A stretch of DNA of 64,000 nucleotides from Bradyrhizobium huanghuaihaiense. Lineage in GTDB: Bacteria > Pseudomonadota > Alphaproteobacteria > Rhizobiales > Xanthobacteraceae. The notes beneath the pieces are model-generated. The model had not been told where the DNA came from. It did not search any database and was given only the letters and a program-made list of their open reading frames with translations. The DNA lies in assembly GCF_007830635.1 (NCBI RefSeq), contig NZ_VLLA01000024.1:1-64000 (forward strand), in the 5' to 3' direction. Position 1 is the first letter of the stretch, and each line of letters begins with the position of its first letter. Made by a program: the position numbers and the translations under genes. Of this stretch, positions 1 to 7,625 are shown piece after piece.

Positions 1-2
1 AC

Positions 3-236
3 CAGTGGATCAGGCGACGGTTGCGCGCCGTTGCCTGGAAGCAATGGAAGTATGGACCCGCTCGCTTTGCCGAGTTGCGACGCCGCGGCGTCGGCCGGGA
101 TCTGGCGGCGCAAACCGCCGGCAGCCCACGTGGCCCTTGGCGGCTCGCGAACAGCCCCGCGCTCACCATTGCTCTGCCAAACGGCTTCTTTGCCTCACTC
201 GGCTTGGCTTCCGTCGCGGCACGGCGACCCGCATAA
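3..236 (+). CDS. ltrA: Group II intron reverse transcriptase/maturase, C-terminal fragment
   Basis: The reading frame is open from the window edge to a TAA at 234-236, giving 77 residues. It begins WIRRRLRAVAWKQWK and continues with RFAELRRRGVGRDLAAQTAG and PWRLANSPAL. This matches the group II intron maturase-specific (X/thumb) C-terminus, which binds and helps splice the host intron RNA. The reverse transcriptase domain lies upstream of the window, so activity cannot be judged. The tail after LGLASVAARRPA is short and has no recognisable HNH endonuclease motif, so this may be an endonuclease-less type. Confidence in the family is high from motif recognition. Confidence 0.8.
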   Translation, partial: QWIRRRLRAVAWKQWKYGPARFAELRRRGVGRDLAAQTAGSPRGPWRLANSPALTIALPNGFFASLGLASVAARRPA

Positions 237-243
237 TCCGCTG

Positions 244-316
244 AACCGCCGGATACGGACCCGTATGTCCGGTGGTGTGGGAGGGGCGGAGCCGCGAGGC
301 TTCCCCCTATCCCGAT
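244..316 (+). ncRNA. Group II intron RNA domains V and VI
   Basis: A hairpin pairs ACCGCCGGA (245-253) with TCCGGTGGT (268-276), with one G-U pair and an inner TAC/GTA helix. This is the size and position expected of catalytic domain V. It is followed by a second hairpin (about 278-313), in which GGGAGGGG pairs with CCCCCTATCCC, fitting domain VI with an unpaired A for lariat formation. The exact 3' splice site, about 316, is inferred from the sequence pattern only. Confidence 0.65.
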
Positions 317-361
317 TGGGCCGTGGAGTGATGATGCGGTCGTCGGCTCAACAAACGCGGT

Positions 362-487
362 GTCGTCCCGGCGAAGGCCGGGACCCATACCCCCAAGGAG
401 AAGTTTGACGAAGAATGGTCGTTCGGTACTTCTACCGATCGCAACGATAGATTCCGCGGTATGGGTCCCGGCCTTCGCCGGGACGAC
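362..487. repeat. Extragenic palindromic repeat pair, family A (gtcgtcccggc type)
   Basis: Outward arms GTCGTCCCGGCGAAGGCCGG and its reverse complement enclose about 70 bp. The same arms recur near 41363, 45729 and 58236, with diverged relatives at 14664, 33170, 37215 and 55831. It lies beyond the regR stop codon and could fold as a transcript-end hairpin. It does not code for protein. Confidence 0.8.
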
Positions 488-510
488 GAGAAGAGAGACG
501 CGCCCTGGTC

Positions 511-1044
511 CTACTTCACCGGCCGCTTCTCGAGCTTCCTCGCCAGTGTTCTGCGATGCATCCCCAATCGCCGCGCCGCCTCCGAGATATTGAAATCCGT
601 CTCGATCAGGGTCTGGTGGATGCGCTCCCATTCCAGCGTCTTGATCGAGGTCGGCCGGCTGTCGAGTGCGACCTCGGCGTTGCCTTCGGCCTTGTGGAAG
701 GCGGCCTCGATGTCGTCGGTGTTCGACGGCTTTGCGAGGTAATGGCAGGCCCCCAGCTTGATCGCTTCGACGGCGGTCGAGATGCTGGCAAAGCCGGTCA
801 GCACCACGATCAGCATGTCCTCGTCATGCGTATGCAGCAGCTCGACGCAGGCGAGCCCGGAGGCGCCGCCGAGCTTGAGGTCGACCACGGCATGGCCGAA
901 GGAGCGTTCCTCCAGCACCTTGCGCACCTCCTCGATCGAGGCGGCGATCACGACCTCGTAGCCGCGGCGCTCGAACGAGCGCTTCAGCGTGCGCGCAAAG
1001 CCGGAATCGTCCTCGACGACGATGAGCGAACGGTCAGGCGTCAA
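511..1044 (-). CDS. regR: RegR/ActR (RegA, PrrA) redox response regulator
   Basis: A 177-residue response regulator. The receiver domain (about 6-120) has acidic residues E11-D12-D13, phospho-acceptor D55 in VVDLKL, and K105. A Fis-type helix-turn-helix closes the protein (about 150-171, ISEAARRLGMHRRTLARK). Family members are phosphorylated by the partner kinase under reducing conditions and control respiration, nitrogen and carbon fixation genes. The start ATG at 1044 overlaps the regS stop by 11 nt, implying translational coupling. It is the last gene of the cyo-surf1-regS-regR run. The family call is strong; which promoters it controls here is not visible. Confidence 0.93.
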   Translation of the reverse strand: MTPDRSLIVVEDDSGFARTLKRSFERRGYEVVIAASIEEVRKVLEERSFGHAVVDLKLGGASGLACVELLHTHDEDMLIVVLTGFASISTAVEAIKLGACHYLAKPSNTDDIEAAFHKAEGNAEVALDSRPTSIKTLEWERIHQTLIETDFNISEAARRLGMHRRTLARKLEKRPVK

Positions 1045-2434
1045 AGCTGCCTCCGATCGCGAGCGTTGCGAGCGGCAGCGTCAGGCGCACCGTGGCGCCG
1101 CGCTTCCTGTGGTTCTCGGCGGTCACGCTGCCGCCCAGCTTGCGCACCACATTCACCACCAGGAACAGGCCGAGCCCGCCGCCGGCGCGGCCCTTGCTCG
1201 AGTGGTAGGGCTTTCCGAGCTGCGCCAGCATCTCCAGCGCAAAGCCCGGGCCGCGATCGGAGATCGACAGCACGAGATTGTCGCCCTCGCGCTCGGCGAC
1301 AAGCTCGACCCAGTCGCGAGAGACCTCGTAAGCGTTGTCGAGCACGTTGAAGATGACCTGCTTCAGCGCGACGTCGGAGACGATGGCGACGTCCTCGCCG
1401 AAAGTGTTGACGAAATAGAGCGTGCGCGCCGAACGGGCGTTGCGCCATTCGTCGACCAGAGCGGTGACGAACGCCGTCACCGTCGTCGGCGAGGAGCCTT
1501 CGCCGCGGGCCTCACCCGCCGACACCAGGATCCCAGTCACGATCGACTTGCAGCGCTGCAGCGAGGTCTCCATCTCCGCGAGGTCCTCGGCGAGCTCCTG
1601 CTTGGCGGCAAGATCCGGCATGCGGCGCCAGTCGCTGAGGATGACCGAGAGCGAGGCCAGCGGCGTACCGAGCTCATGCGCGGCGCCGGAGGCAAGCAGG
1701 CCCATGCGGACGATGTGATCCTGCTCGGCGGCATGCTGGCGCAGCGCCGCCAGATGCGCGTCGCGCTCGCGCAGGTTCCTGTTGATGCGGGTCACGAACA
1801 CGACCAGCAGCACGGCATTGAGGGCGAAGCCCAGCAGCATGCCTGTGACGGTGAGGCTGTAGGTCTCGCTGATCGGGTTCGGCGGCAGCTCGAGCGGTCG
1901 ATACGCCATCGTCAGCCAGACGAAGCACGCGCAGGTCAGCGCCACCAGCGACCAGGTCGATCGCGCGTCGAGCAGCACGGCGGCCAGCGTCACCTGGAGC
2001 AGGAAGAGTGACGTGAAGGGATTGGTCGCGCCGCCGCTGAGGTAAAGCTGCGCAGTCAGCGCCGCGACATCGAGCATCAGGGCAACCAGCAGCTCGTTGC
2101 TGGAGATCGCTGCGCGATGGCGGACCCAGACCAGACTGGAGACGTTGAGCAGCACCAGCGCGCCGATCACCGCACCCATCCGCTCCAGCGGCAGTGGGAT
2201 TCCGAGCCAGAAATGCACGCCGCCGATGGTCACGATCTGGCCGACCACCGCGGTCCAGCGCAGCTGGATCAGCAGCGCCATATTCTTGCGGTTGGTCTCG
2301 TCGTCGGTGGGCGCAGCGCCGATCAGCTCGCTGCGCGTATCCGCCTGCGATTGCAGCGTGACGGCCAGTCCCCCGCTTTGGGCGAGCGTCTGCGTTCTTC
2401 CGTCGTCAGGCCTGTTCGACGATCGTTCCAGCAT
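1034..2434 (-). CDS. regS: RegS/ActS (RegB, PrrB) membrane-bound redox sensor histidine kinase
   Basis: A 466-residue sensor kinase with an N-terminal multi-helix membrane domain (about 55-215). It carries the RegB quinone-binding heptapeptide GGATNPF (134-140), the H-box AAHELGTPLA with H253, a cysteine (C295) in the place of the redox-active RegB cysteine, and ATPase motifs NVLDNAYE, DRGPGF and GGGLGLFL. RegB-type kinases read the ubiquinone pool and redox state and phosphorylate RegA/RegR. The ATG at 2434 lies inside surf1 (29-nt overlap). The frame is open further upstream to 2560, but that stretch has no family character. A later start cannot be excluded. Confidence 0.9.
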   Translation of the reverse strand: MLERSSNRPDDGRTQTLAQSGGLAVTLQSQADTRSELIGAAPTDDETNRKNMALLIQLRWTAVVGQIVTIGGVHFWLGIPLPLERMGAVIGALVLLNVSSLVWVRHRAAISSNELLVALMLDVAALTAQLYLSGGATNPFTSLFLLQVTLAAVLLDARSTWSLVALTCACFVWLTMAYRPLELPPNPISETYSLTVTGMLLGFALNAVLLVVFVTRINRNLRERDAHLAALRQHAAEQDHIVRMGLLASGAAHELGTPLASLSVILSDWRRMPDLAAKQELAEDLAEMETSLQRCKSIVTGILVSAGEARGEGSSPTTVTAFVTALVDEWRNARSARTLYFVNTFGEDVAIVSDVALKQVIFNVLDNAYEVSRDWVELVAEREGDNLVLSISDRGPGFALEMLAQLGKPYHSSKGRAGGGLGLFLVVNVVRKLGGSVTAENHRKRGATVRLTLPLATLAIGGSFDA

Positions 2435-3254
2435 CTGATCCCGTCCTGCGGGCAGCGGCATCAGGGCCGCCGGCCGGTTCGTGGACGAAGCGCCTGCGGC
2501 GGAACAGCCCGCCGCCGAATGTGACGAGAAGTTTACCGGCCAGCATGAAAGCCAGGGCAAACCACGTCAGCGCATAGATCAGGTGGTTATTGGGAAAGCG
2601 GATCACGGTCAATCCGCCGATGGGCCCGCCGGCGCTTTGTGATCCGGCGTCGGCATCGACGAAAAACGGGGCGACGTCGTGGAGGCCGCGCGCCGCCGCG
2701 ATCGCGGCGACGTCCCGCGAGTACCAGCGGTTGTGCTGGGGAACGTTGTTGCGGAGGAAGCCGCCCTTCGGCTCGGTGATCCGCAACAGGCCGGTGATCT
2801 CGACCTTGCCCTCGGGATTACCGGTCTGGCGCGTCGATGCGTCGCGCCGCTCGGTCGGCACGAAACCGCGGTTGACCAGAACCAGCGTACCGTCGGCGCG
2901 CTGAAGCGGCGTCAGCACCCAATAGCCGGGGCCTTCCTCGGTCACCGCCTGAACCAGCGTCTCGCGGTCGTGCAGGAAGCGGCCGGTGGCGCTGACGTGC
3001 CTGTATTCGTCGCTTGCGGCGGTGATTGTGGGCCAAGCCGCCGGCGCGGGGATCGGCTGGGCCGGGGCATGGACGCGCTGCTCGACGCGGTCGATCAGCG
3101 CCAGCTTCCAGGCGCGGCGCTCGATCTGCCAGACGCCAAGGGCGATCAGAAGTGCAAAGGCCGTGAGCGAGAGGACCGTGAGCCACAGGCGCGGACGCGC
3201 AGCCTTGCCGCCCGTCCGGTCTGCCTTGCTCGTCACGGTCCGAGTCTTGCTCAC
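2406..3254 (-). CDS. surf1: SURF1 family cytochrome/quinol oxidase assembly protein
   Basis: A 282-residue protein with the SURF1 plan. One membrane helix lies near the N-terminus (about 23-44, ending LGVWQIERRAWK), followed by a large periplasmic domain with RGFVPTERRD, and a second helix near the C-terminus (HLIYALTWFALAFMLAGK). SURF1 proteins help insert heme into subunit I of heme-copper oxidases. It follows cyoD by 13 nt and overlaps regS, so it is probably co-transcribed with the oxidase it serves. The family is clear; specificity for this quinol oxidase is inferred from position. Confidence 0.9.
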   Translation of the reverse strand: MSKTRTVTSKADRTGGKAARPRLWLTVLSLTAFALLIALGVWQIERRAWKLALIDRVEQRVHAPAQPIPAPAAWPTITAASDEYRHVSATGRFLHDRETLVQAVTEEGPGYWVLTPLQRADGTLVLVNRGFVPTERRDASTRQTGNPEGKVEITGLLRITEPKGGFLRNNVPQHNRWYSRDVAAIAAARGLHDVAPFFVDADAGSQSAGGPIGGLTVIRFPNNHLIYALTWFALAFMLAGKLLVTFGGGLFRRRRFVHEPAGGPDAAARRTGSDAGTIVEQA

Positions 3255-3267
3255 GTCAGGGTATCGC

Positions 3268-3648
3268 TCACTTCATTCCGCTCATCTGATGGATGGGCAT
3301 CATGTTGCTGTTGAGGTGGCTCATCACCCACAGCGAACCGGACAGCGCGATCACCACCATGACGATGGTGAAGATCAGCGCCATCATGGTCCAGCCATTC
3401 TCGGACTTGGCGTTCATGTGCAGGAAGTAGACCATGTGCACGACGATCTGCACGACCGCGAAGGCCATGATGACGAGCGCGGTGATCTGCTTGCTCGGCA
3501 GCACGCCGCTCATCACCAGCCAGAACGGGATAGCGGTGAGCACGACCGAGAGCACGAAGCCGAGCATGTAGCCCGAGAACGTGCTGTGGGCGTGGCCGTC
3601 GTCGTGGTGATGGTCGTGCGCGCCGGCTGCGTGGGTATCGGTGCTCAT
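3268..3648 (-). CDS. cyoD: Cytochrome o ubiquinol oxidase subunit IV
   Basis: A 126-residue membrane protein with three predicted transmembrane helices and the CyoD signature around SEQ MVYFLHMN and MMALIFTIVMVVIALSGSLW. The N-terminus is very His/Asp-rich (HDHHHDDGHAHS), an oddity that could bind metal or simply be a flexible tail. The ATG at 3648 overlaps the cyoC stop as ATGA. The open frame extends to 3729, but that part lies inside cyoC. CyoD is the small assembly and stability subunit of the bo-type oxidase. Confidence 0.92.
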   Translation of the reverse strand: MSTDTHAAGAHDHHHDDGHAHSTFSGYMLGFVLSVVLTAIPFWLVMSGVLPSKQITALVIMAFAVVQIVVHMVYFLHMNAKSENGWTMMALIFTIVMVVIALSGSLWVMSHLNSNMMPIHQMSGMK

Positions 3649-4274
3649 CGCAGAACTCCCAGGAGATAGACGAAGGTGAAGACGCCGATCCAGACCACGT
3701 CGAGGAAGTGCCAGAACATCGACAGGCACATCAGGCGGCGGCGGTTGGCCTCGATCAGGCCGAATTTCCCGACCTGCACCATCAGCGTCACCAGCCAGAT
3801 GATGCCGCAGGTGACGTGCAGGCCGTGGGTGCCGACCAGGGTGAAGAAGGCGGACAGGAAGGCGCTGCGCTGAGGGGTAGCGCCTTCATGGATCATGTGG
3901 GCGAACTCGGTGAGCTCGATGCCGATGAAGGCGAGACCGAACAGGCCGGTGATCGCCAGCCAGATCTGCGTCTGGGCGACCTTGTTCTGCTGCATCGTCA
4001 GCATGGCAAAACCATAGGTGATCGACGACAGCAGCAGCATCGAGGTGTTCACCGCGACCAGGTCGAGGTCGAACAGGTCCTTCGGCGCGGGGCCGGCGGC
4101 GTAGTTGGCGCCGAGCACGCCGAAGGTGGCGAACAGCATCGCGAAGATGAGACAATCGCTCATCAGGTAGATCCAGAAGCCGAGCGAGGTGCTGTAGCCT
4201 TCCGGATGCGGGTGTTCGTCGGCGAGATAGAACAGCGGCTCGCCGGTTTGCGTGGGATTGACAGCGACAGTCAT
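3645..4274 (-). CDS. cyoC: Cytochrome o ubiquinol oxidase subunit III
   Basis: A 209-residue protein with five transmembrane helices typical of bo3-type subunit III (for example HPEGYSTSLGFWIYLMSD at the start and FWHFLDVVWIGVFTFVYL at the end). Subunit III stabilises subunit I and has no redox centre. It begins directly after the cyoB stop, with no spacer, and overlaps cyoD by 4 nt. Gene order cyoA-B-C-D matches the canonical operon. Confidence 0.95.
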   Translation of the reverse strand: MTVAVNPTQTGEPLFYLADEHPHPEGYSTSLGFWIYLMSDCLIFAMLFATFGVLGANYAAGPAPKDLFDLDLVAVNTSMLLLSSITYGFAMLTMQQNKVAQTQIWLAITGLFGLAFIGIELTEFAHMIHEGATPQRSAFLSAFFTLVGTHGLHVTCGIIWLVTLMVQVGKFGLIEANRRRLMCLSMFWHFLDVVWIGVFTFVYLLGVLR

Positions 4275-6272
4275 TTACTTGGCTCCGGCGAGCAGTTTGG
4301 TGCGCGCGTCCTCGGTCCGGATGACGTCTTCAGCCGGAATGTCGAAGTCGCGGTGATAGTTGAAGGTGTGGCCGATCCCGACGACGAGCATCGCGAGGAA
4401 GCTCGCAGCCGCCAGCCACCAGATGTACCAGATCAGGCCGAATCCCATCGCGGTGGCGAGGCCGGCGAGGATGACGCCGGTGCCGGTGCTGCTGGGCATG
4501 TGGATCGGCTTGAACCCGGTGAGCGGACGCTGGTAGCCGCGCTTCTTCATGTCCCACCACGCGTCATTGTCGTGAACGACGGGGGTGAAGGCGAAGTTGT
4601 AGTCCGGCGGGGGCGATGAGGTCGCCCATTCCAGCGTGCGCGCGTCCCAGGGATCGCCGGTGACGTCCTTGAGCTGCTCGCGCTTGAGGAGGCTGACTGC
4701 GAACTGCATCAGCATCGAGAGGATGCCGAGGAAGACGAGGAAGGCACCGATCGCGGCGATGACGAACCAGATCTGCAGGGACGGATCGTCGAACACGCGC
4801 AGGCGGCGGGTCACGCCCATCAGGCCGAGCACGTAGAGCGGCATGAAGGCGAGGTAGAAGCCGACGACCCAGAACCAGAACGACAGCTTGCCCCAGAACA
4901 CATCGAGCTTGAAGCCGAACGCCTTCGGGAACCAGTAGTTGATGCCGGCGAACGCGCCGAACACGACGCCGCCGATGATCACGTTGTGGAAATGCGCGAT
5001 CAGGAACAGGCTGTTGTGCAGCACGAAGTCGGCCGGCGGCACCGCCAGCAGCACGCCGGTCATGCCGCCGAGCACGAAGGTCAGCATGAAGGCGATCGTC
5101 CACATCATCGGCAGCTCGTAGCGGATGCGGCCGCGATACATCGTGAACAGCCAGTTGAACATCTTCGCGCCCGTCGGGATCGAGATGATCATCGTGGTGA
5201 TGCCGAAGAACGAGTTGACGCTGGCGCCCGAACCCATCGTGAAGAAGTGGTGCAGCCACACCAGGTACGACAGGATGGTGATGACCACCGTGGCGTAGAC
5301 CATCGAGGTGTAGCCGAACAGCCGCTTGCCGGAGAAGGTCGAGGTGACTTCCGAGAAGATGCCGAAGGCCGGGAGAACCAGGATGTAGACCTCGGGGTGA
5401 CCCCAGATCCAGATCAGGTTCACGTACATCATCGGGCTGCCGCCGAAATCGTTCGTGAAGAAGTTGGTGCCGACGTAGCGATCGAGCGAAAGCAGCGCGA
5501 GCACGACGGTCAGGACGGGGAAGGAGGCGACGATCAGGATGTTGGTGCAGAGCGAGGTCCAGGTGAACACCGGCATCTTCATCATGGTCATGCCGGGGCA
5601 GCGCAGCTTGACGATGGTGCAGATCAGGTTGATGCCGGATAACGTCGTTCCGACGCCGGCGACCTGCAGCGCCCAGATGTAATAGTCGACGCCGACGTCA
5701 GGACTGTAGCCGATGTTCGACAGCGGCGGATAAGCCAGCCAGCCGGTGCGGGCGAACTCGCCGATGAACAGCGAGGCCATCACCAGCACCGCGCCGCCGA
5801 CCGTCATCCAGAAGCTGAAATTGTTCAGGAACGGGAACGACACGTCGCGCGCGCCGATCTGCAGCGGCACGACGTAGTTCATCAGGCCCGTGACCAGCGG
5901 CATCGCCACGAAGAAGATCATGATCACGCCGTGGGCGGTGAAGACCTGGTCGTAGTGATGGGCGTTGAGATAGCCTTCGGAGCCGCCAAAGGCCAGCATC
6001 TGCTGGCCGCGCATCATCAGCGCGTCGGCAAAGCCGCGCAGCAGCATGACGATGCCGAGGATCATGTACATGATGCCGATGCGCTTGTGGTCCACCGTGG
6101 TGAACCATTCGCGCCAGAGGTAGCCCCAGAGGCGGAAATAGGTGAGGCCGGCGAGCAGCGTGGCGCCGCCGAGCGCGACCACCGCGAAGGTGCCGACGAC
6201 GATCGGCTCGTGCAGCGGCAGCGATTCGAGGCCGAGCCGGCCGAAGATGAGCTTGAGAAGATCAGGAGACAT
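4275..6272 (-). CDS. cyoB: Cytochrome o ubiquinol oxidase subunit I
   Basis: The 665-residue catalytic subunit of a proton-pumping quinol oxidase. Visible ligands are the low-spin heme histidine in FTAHG (about H114), WGHPEVY carrying the CuB histidine and cross-linked tyrosine (H292, Y296), HHFFT (H341, H342) and HFHN with heme ligands H427 and H429. E294 in the HPEVY motif is the usual D-channel glutamate. Length and motifs are intact. It sits 11 nt after cyoA. No cyoE (heme O synthase) lies in the window, so that function must come from elsewhere. Confidence 0.97.
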   Translation of the reverse strand: MSPDLLKLIFGRLGLESLPLHEPIVVGTFAVVALGGATLLAGLTYFRLWGYLWREWFTTVDHKRIGIMYMILGIVMLLRGFADALMMRGQQMLAFGGSEGYLNAHHYDQVFTAHGVIMIFFVAMPLVTGLMNYVVPLQIGARDVSFPFLNNFSFWMTVGGAVLVMASLFIGEFARTGWLAYPPLSNIGYSPDVGVDYYIWALQVAGVGTTLSGINLICTIVKLRCPGMTMMKMPVFTWTSLCTNILIVASFPVLTVVLALLSLDRYVGTNFFTNDFGGSPMMYVNLIWIWGHPEVYILVLPAFGIFSEVTSTFSGKRLFGYTSMVYATVVITILSYLVWLHHFFTMGSGASVNSFFGITTMIISIPTGAKMFNWLFTMYRGRIRYELPMMWTIAFMLTFVLGGMTGVLLAVPPADFVLHNSLFLIAHFHNVIIGGVVFGAFAGINYWFPKAFGFKLDVFWGKLSFWFWVVGFYLAFMPLYVLGLMGVTRRLRVFDDPSLQIWFVIAAIGAFLVFLGILSMLMQFAVSLLKREQLKDVTGDPWDARTLEWATSSPPPDYNFAFTPVVHDNDAWWDMKKRGYQRPLTGFKPIHMPSSTGTGVILAGLATAMGFGLIWYIWWLAAASFLAMLVVGIGHTFNYHRDFDIPAEDVIRTEDARTKLLAGAK

Positions 6273-6283
6273 GCGCGTTCTCT

Positions 6284-7444
6284 TTAGGAGTCTGACTTCG
6301 GACGCTGTCCGAGGAAGAAGGACGAGGACTTCAGCGGCGTGAAGGTCGGCCGCTTCAGGCCGGCGCCGGTGAGCGGCGCAATGTCGGTGGGGGCCTTGAT
6401 CGACGCGGTGGTCTGACCCTGCGGCGCATCCGGCGTGCAGGTGCCGGCGACGAAGGTCGGCTCCGGCCCGAGCGGGGTGCCGCGGCGGGCGTACTTGTCG
6501 TAGGTGAGCGGGAGAGTGTTGTTCAGGCCCTCATGGCCGCGGCCGCCCTTGGCGTCGATCGCCATCATCTCGCTCTGGCACATCTTGCCGGTCTCGACGC
6601 ACATGTTGAGGATCAGGCGGTAGAGATCGGAATCGACCGTGCCGTAGCGGCGCACCGGCTCGTTCTCGCTGGGCTTCTCGAGCTTGAGATATTCGGCGCG
6701 GCCGAGCGAGCCACCGGCGGATTTGGCCTGCGCGACCCAGGCGTCAAAGGCCTTGTCGTCGAGGCCCTGGAAGTTGAAGCGCATGCCGGAGAATCCGGCG
6801 CCGCTGTAGTTGGCCGAGAAACCCTTGTAGGTGCCGGCGTGGTTCACGACGGCGTGGAGCTTGGTCTCCATGCCCGGCATCGCATAGATCTGGCCGGCGA
6901 GCGCGGGGATGTAGAACGAGTTCATCACCGAGGAGGCGGTGATGCGGAACTTGATCGGACGATCGACGGGAGCTGCGAGATCGTTGACGGTGGCGATGCC
7001 GTAGTCCGGATAGATGAAGAGCCATTTCCAGTCGAGCGCGACGACGTCGACCTCGAGCGGGGCCCTGGACTGGTCCACGGCCTGCTCCGCCTTGATGCGG
7101 CCGAGGGTGCGATAGGGGTCGAGCAGATGCGTGCCCATCCAGGTCAGCGCGCCCAGGCAAACGATGATCAGCAGCGGCGCCGACCAGATCACCAGCTCGA
7201 GCTTGGTCGAGTGGTCCCATTCCGGCTCGTAGCGGGCGGAGGTGTTGGACTGGCGGTAGCGCCAGGCGAACAGCACCGTCAGCGCCATCACGGGGACGAC
7301 GATCAGGAGCATCAGGACGGTGGAGATGATGACGAGGTCGCGCTGCTGGGCAGCGATGTCGCCGGCTGGCGCCAGCACGACGTAGTCGCAGCCGCTGAGT
7401 GCGGCAGCCAGAGGTAGTAGCGCCAGGATCTTGAGACGAGACAC
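6284..7444 (-). CDS. cyoA: Cytochrome o ubiquinol oxidase subunit II (lipoprotein)
   Basis: A 386-residue protein with a lipoprotein signal (LSGC, C19), two membrane helices and a periplasmic cupredoxin-like domain. Around ITASSVMNSFYIPALAGQIY the CuA-binding Cys/His set of cytochrome c oxidases is absent, as expected for a quinol oxidase. The C-terminal COX_ARM-type extension is long. First gene of the cyo operon, it reads away from the divergent MFS gene across 181 bp that contain a perfect palindrome. Confidence 0.95.
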   Translation of the reverse strand: MSRLKILALLPLAAALSGCDYVVLAPAGDIAAQQRDLVIISTVLMLLIVVPVMALTVLFAWRYRQSNTSARYEPEWDHSTKLELVIWSAPLLIIVCLGALTWMGTHLLDPYRTLGRIKAEQAVDQSRAPLEVDVVALDWKWLFIYPDYGIATVNDLAAPVDRPIKFRITASSVMNSFYIPALAGQIYAMPGMETKLHAVVNHAGTYKGFSANYSGAGFSGMRFNFQGLDDKAFDAWVAQAKSAGGSLGRAEYLKLEKPSENEPVRRYGTVDSDLYRLILNMCVETGKMCQSEMMAIDAKGGRGHEGLNNTLPLTYDKYARRGTPLGPEPTFVAGTCTPDAPQGQTTASIKAPTDIAPLTGAGLKRPTFTPLKSSSFFLGQRPKSDS

Positions 7445-7510
7445 GGGCCGAGCCTTTGAGAATGAGTTTCCTTTGCGGGGCCAACGGGTAGCTGCGACGC
7501 AGCAATCCGG

Positions 7511-7533
7511 ACATTGGACAATTTGTCCAATGT
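7511..7533. promoter_or_regulatory. Perfect 11+1+11 bp palindrome between cyoA and the MFS gene
   Basis: ACATTGGACAA and TTGTCCAATGT are exact reverse complements separated by a single T. The element sits 67 bp upstream of the cyoA start and 93 bp upstream of the MFS start in a divergent intergenic region. Size and symmetry suit a dimeric regulator operator. It does not match the FNR/FixK consensus. The binding protein is unknown. Confidence 0.6.
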
Positions 7534-7625
7534 TGCACTGCGGAATGTTGGGCCAGACAGGGCCGGATTGCCTGGCTACCCGCCGGGCGGTCGGCTTTGG
7601 TTTTCAGGACGTTAAGGGCGCACGA

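Larger units (their letters stand above)
1..316 (+). mobile_element. 3' end of a group II intron (truncated by window edge)
   Basis: The segment holds the C-terminal coding end of an intron-encoded reverse transcriptase/maturase (3-236), followed by a domain V-like hairpin and a domain VI-like hairpin. The predicted intron 3' end is near 316, after the run tatcccgat, and flanking exon sequence would begin about 317. The 5' part lies outside the window, so completeness of the element cannot be judged. The order protein end, D5, D6, exon is the normal arrangement of bacterial group II introns. Confidence 0.8.

Noticed and set aside
556..1350. 264-codon plus-strand frame over regR and regS
   Set aside because: It is antisense to both well-supported regulators and shows no domain.
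7431..7625. N-terminal extension of the MFS gene to 7431
   Set aside because: The added residues do not fit the family start, and the stretch covers a perfect palindrome in a divergent promoter region.
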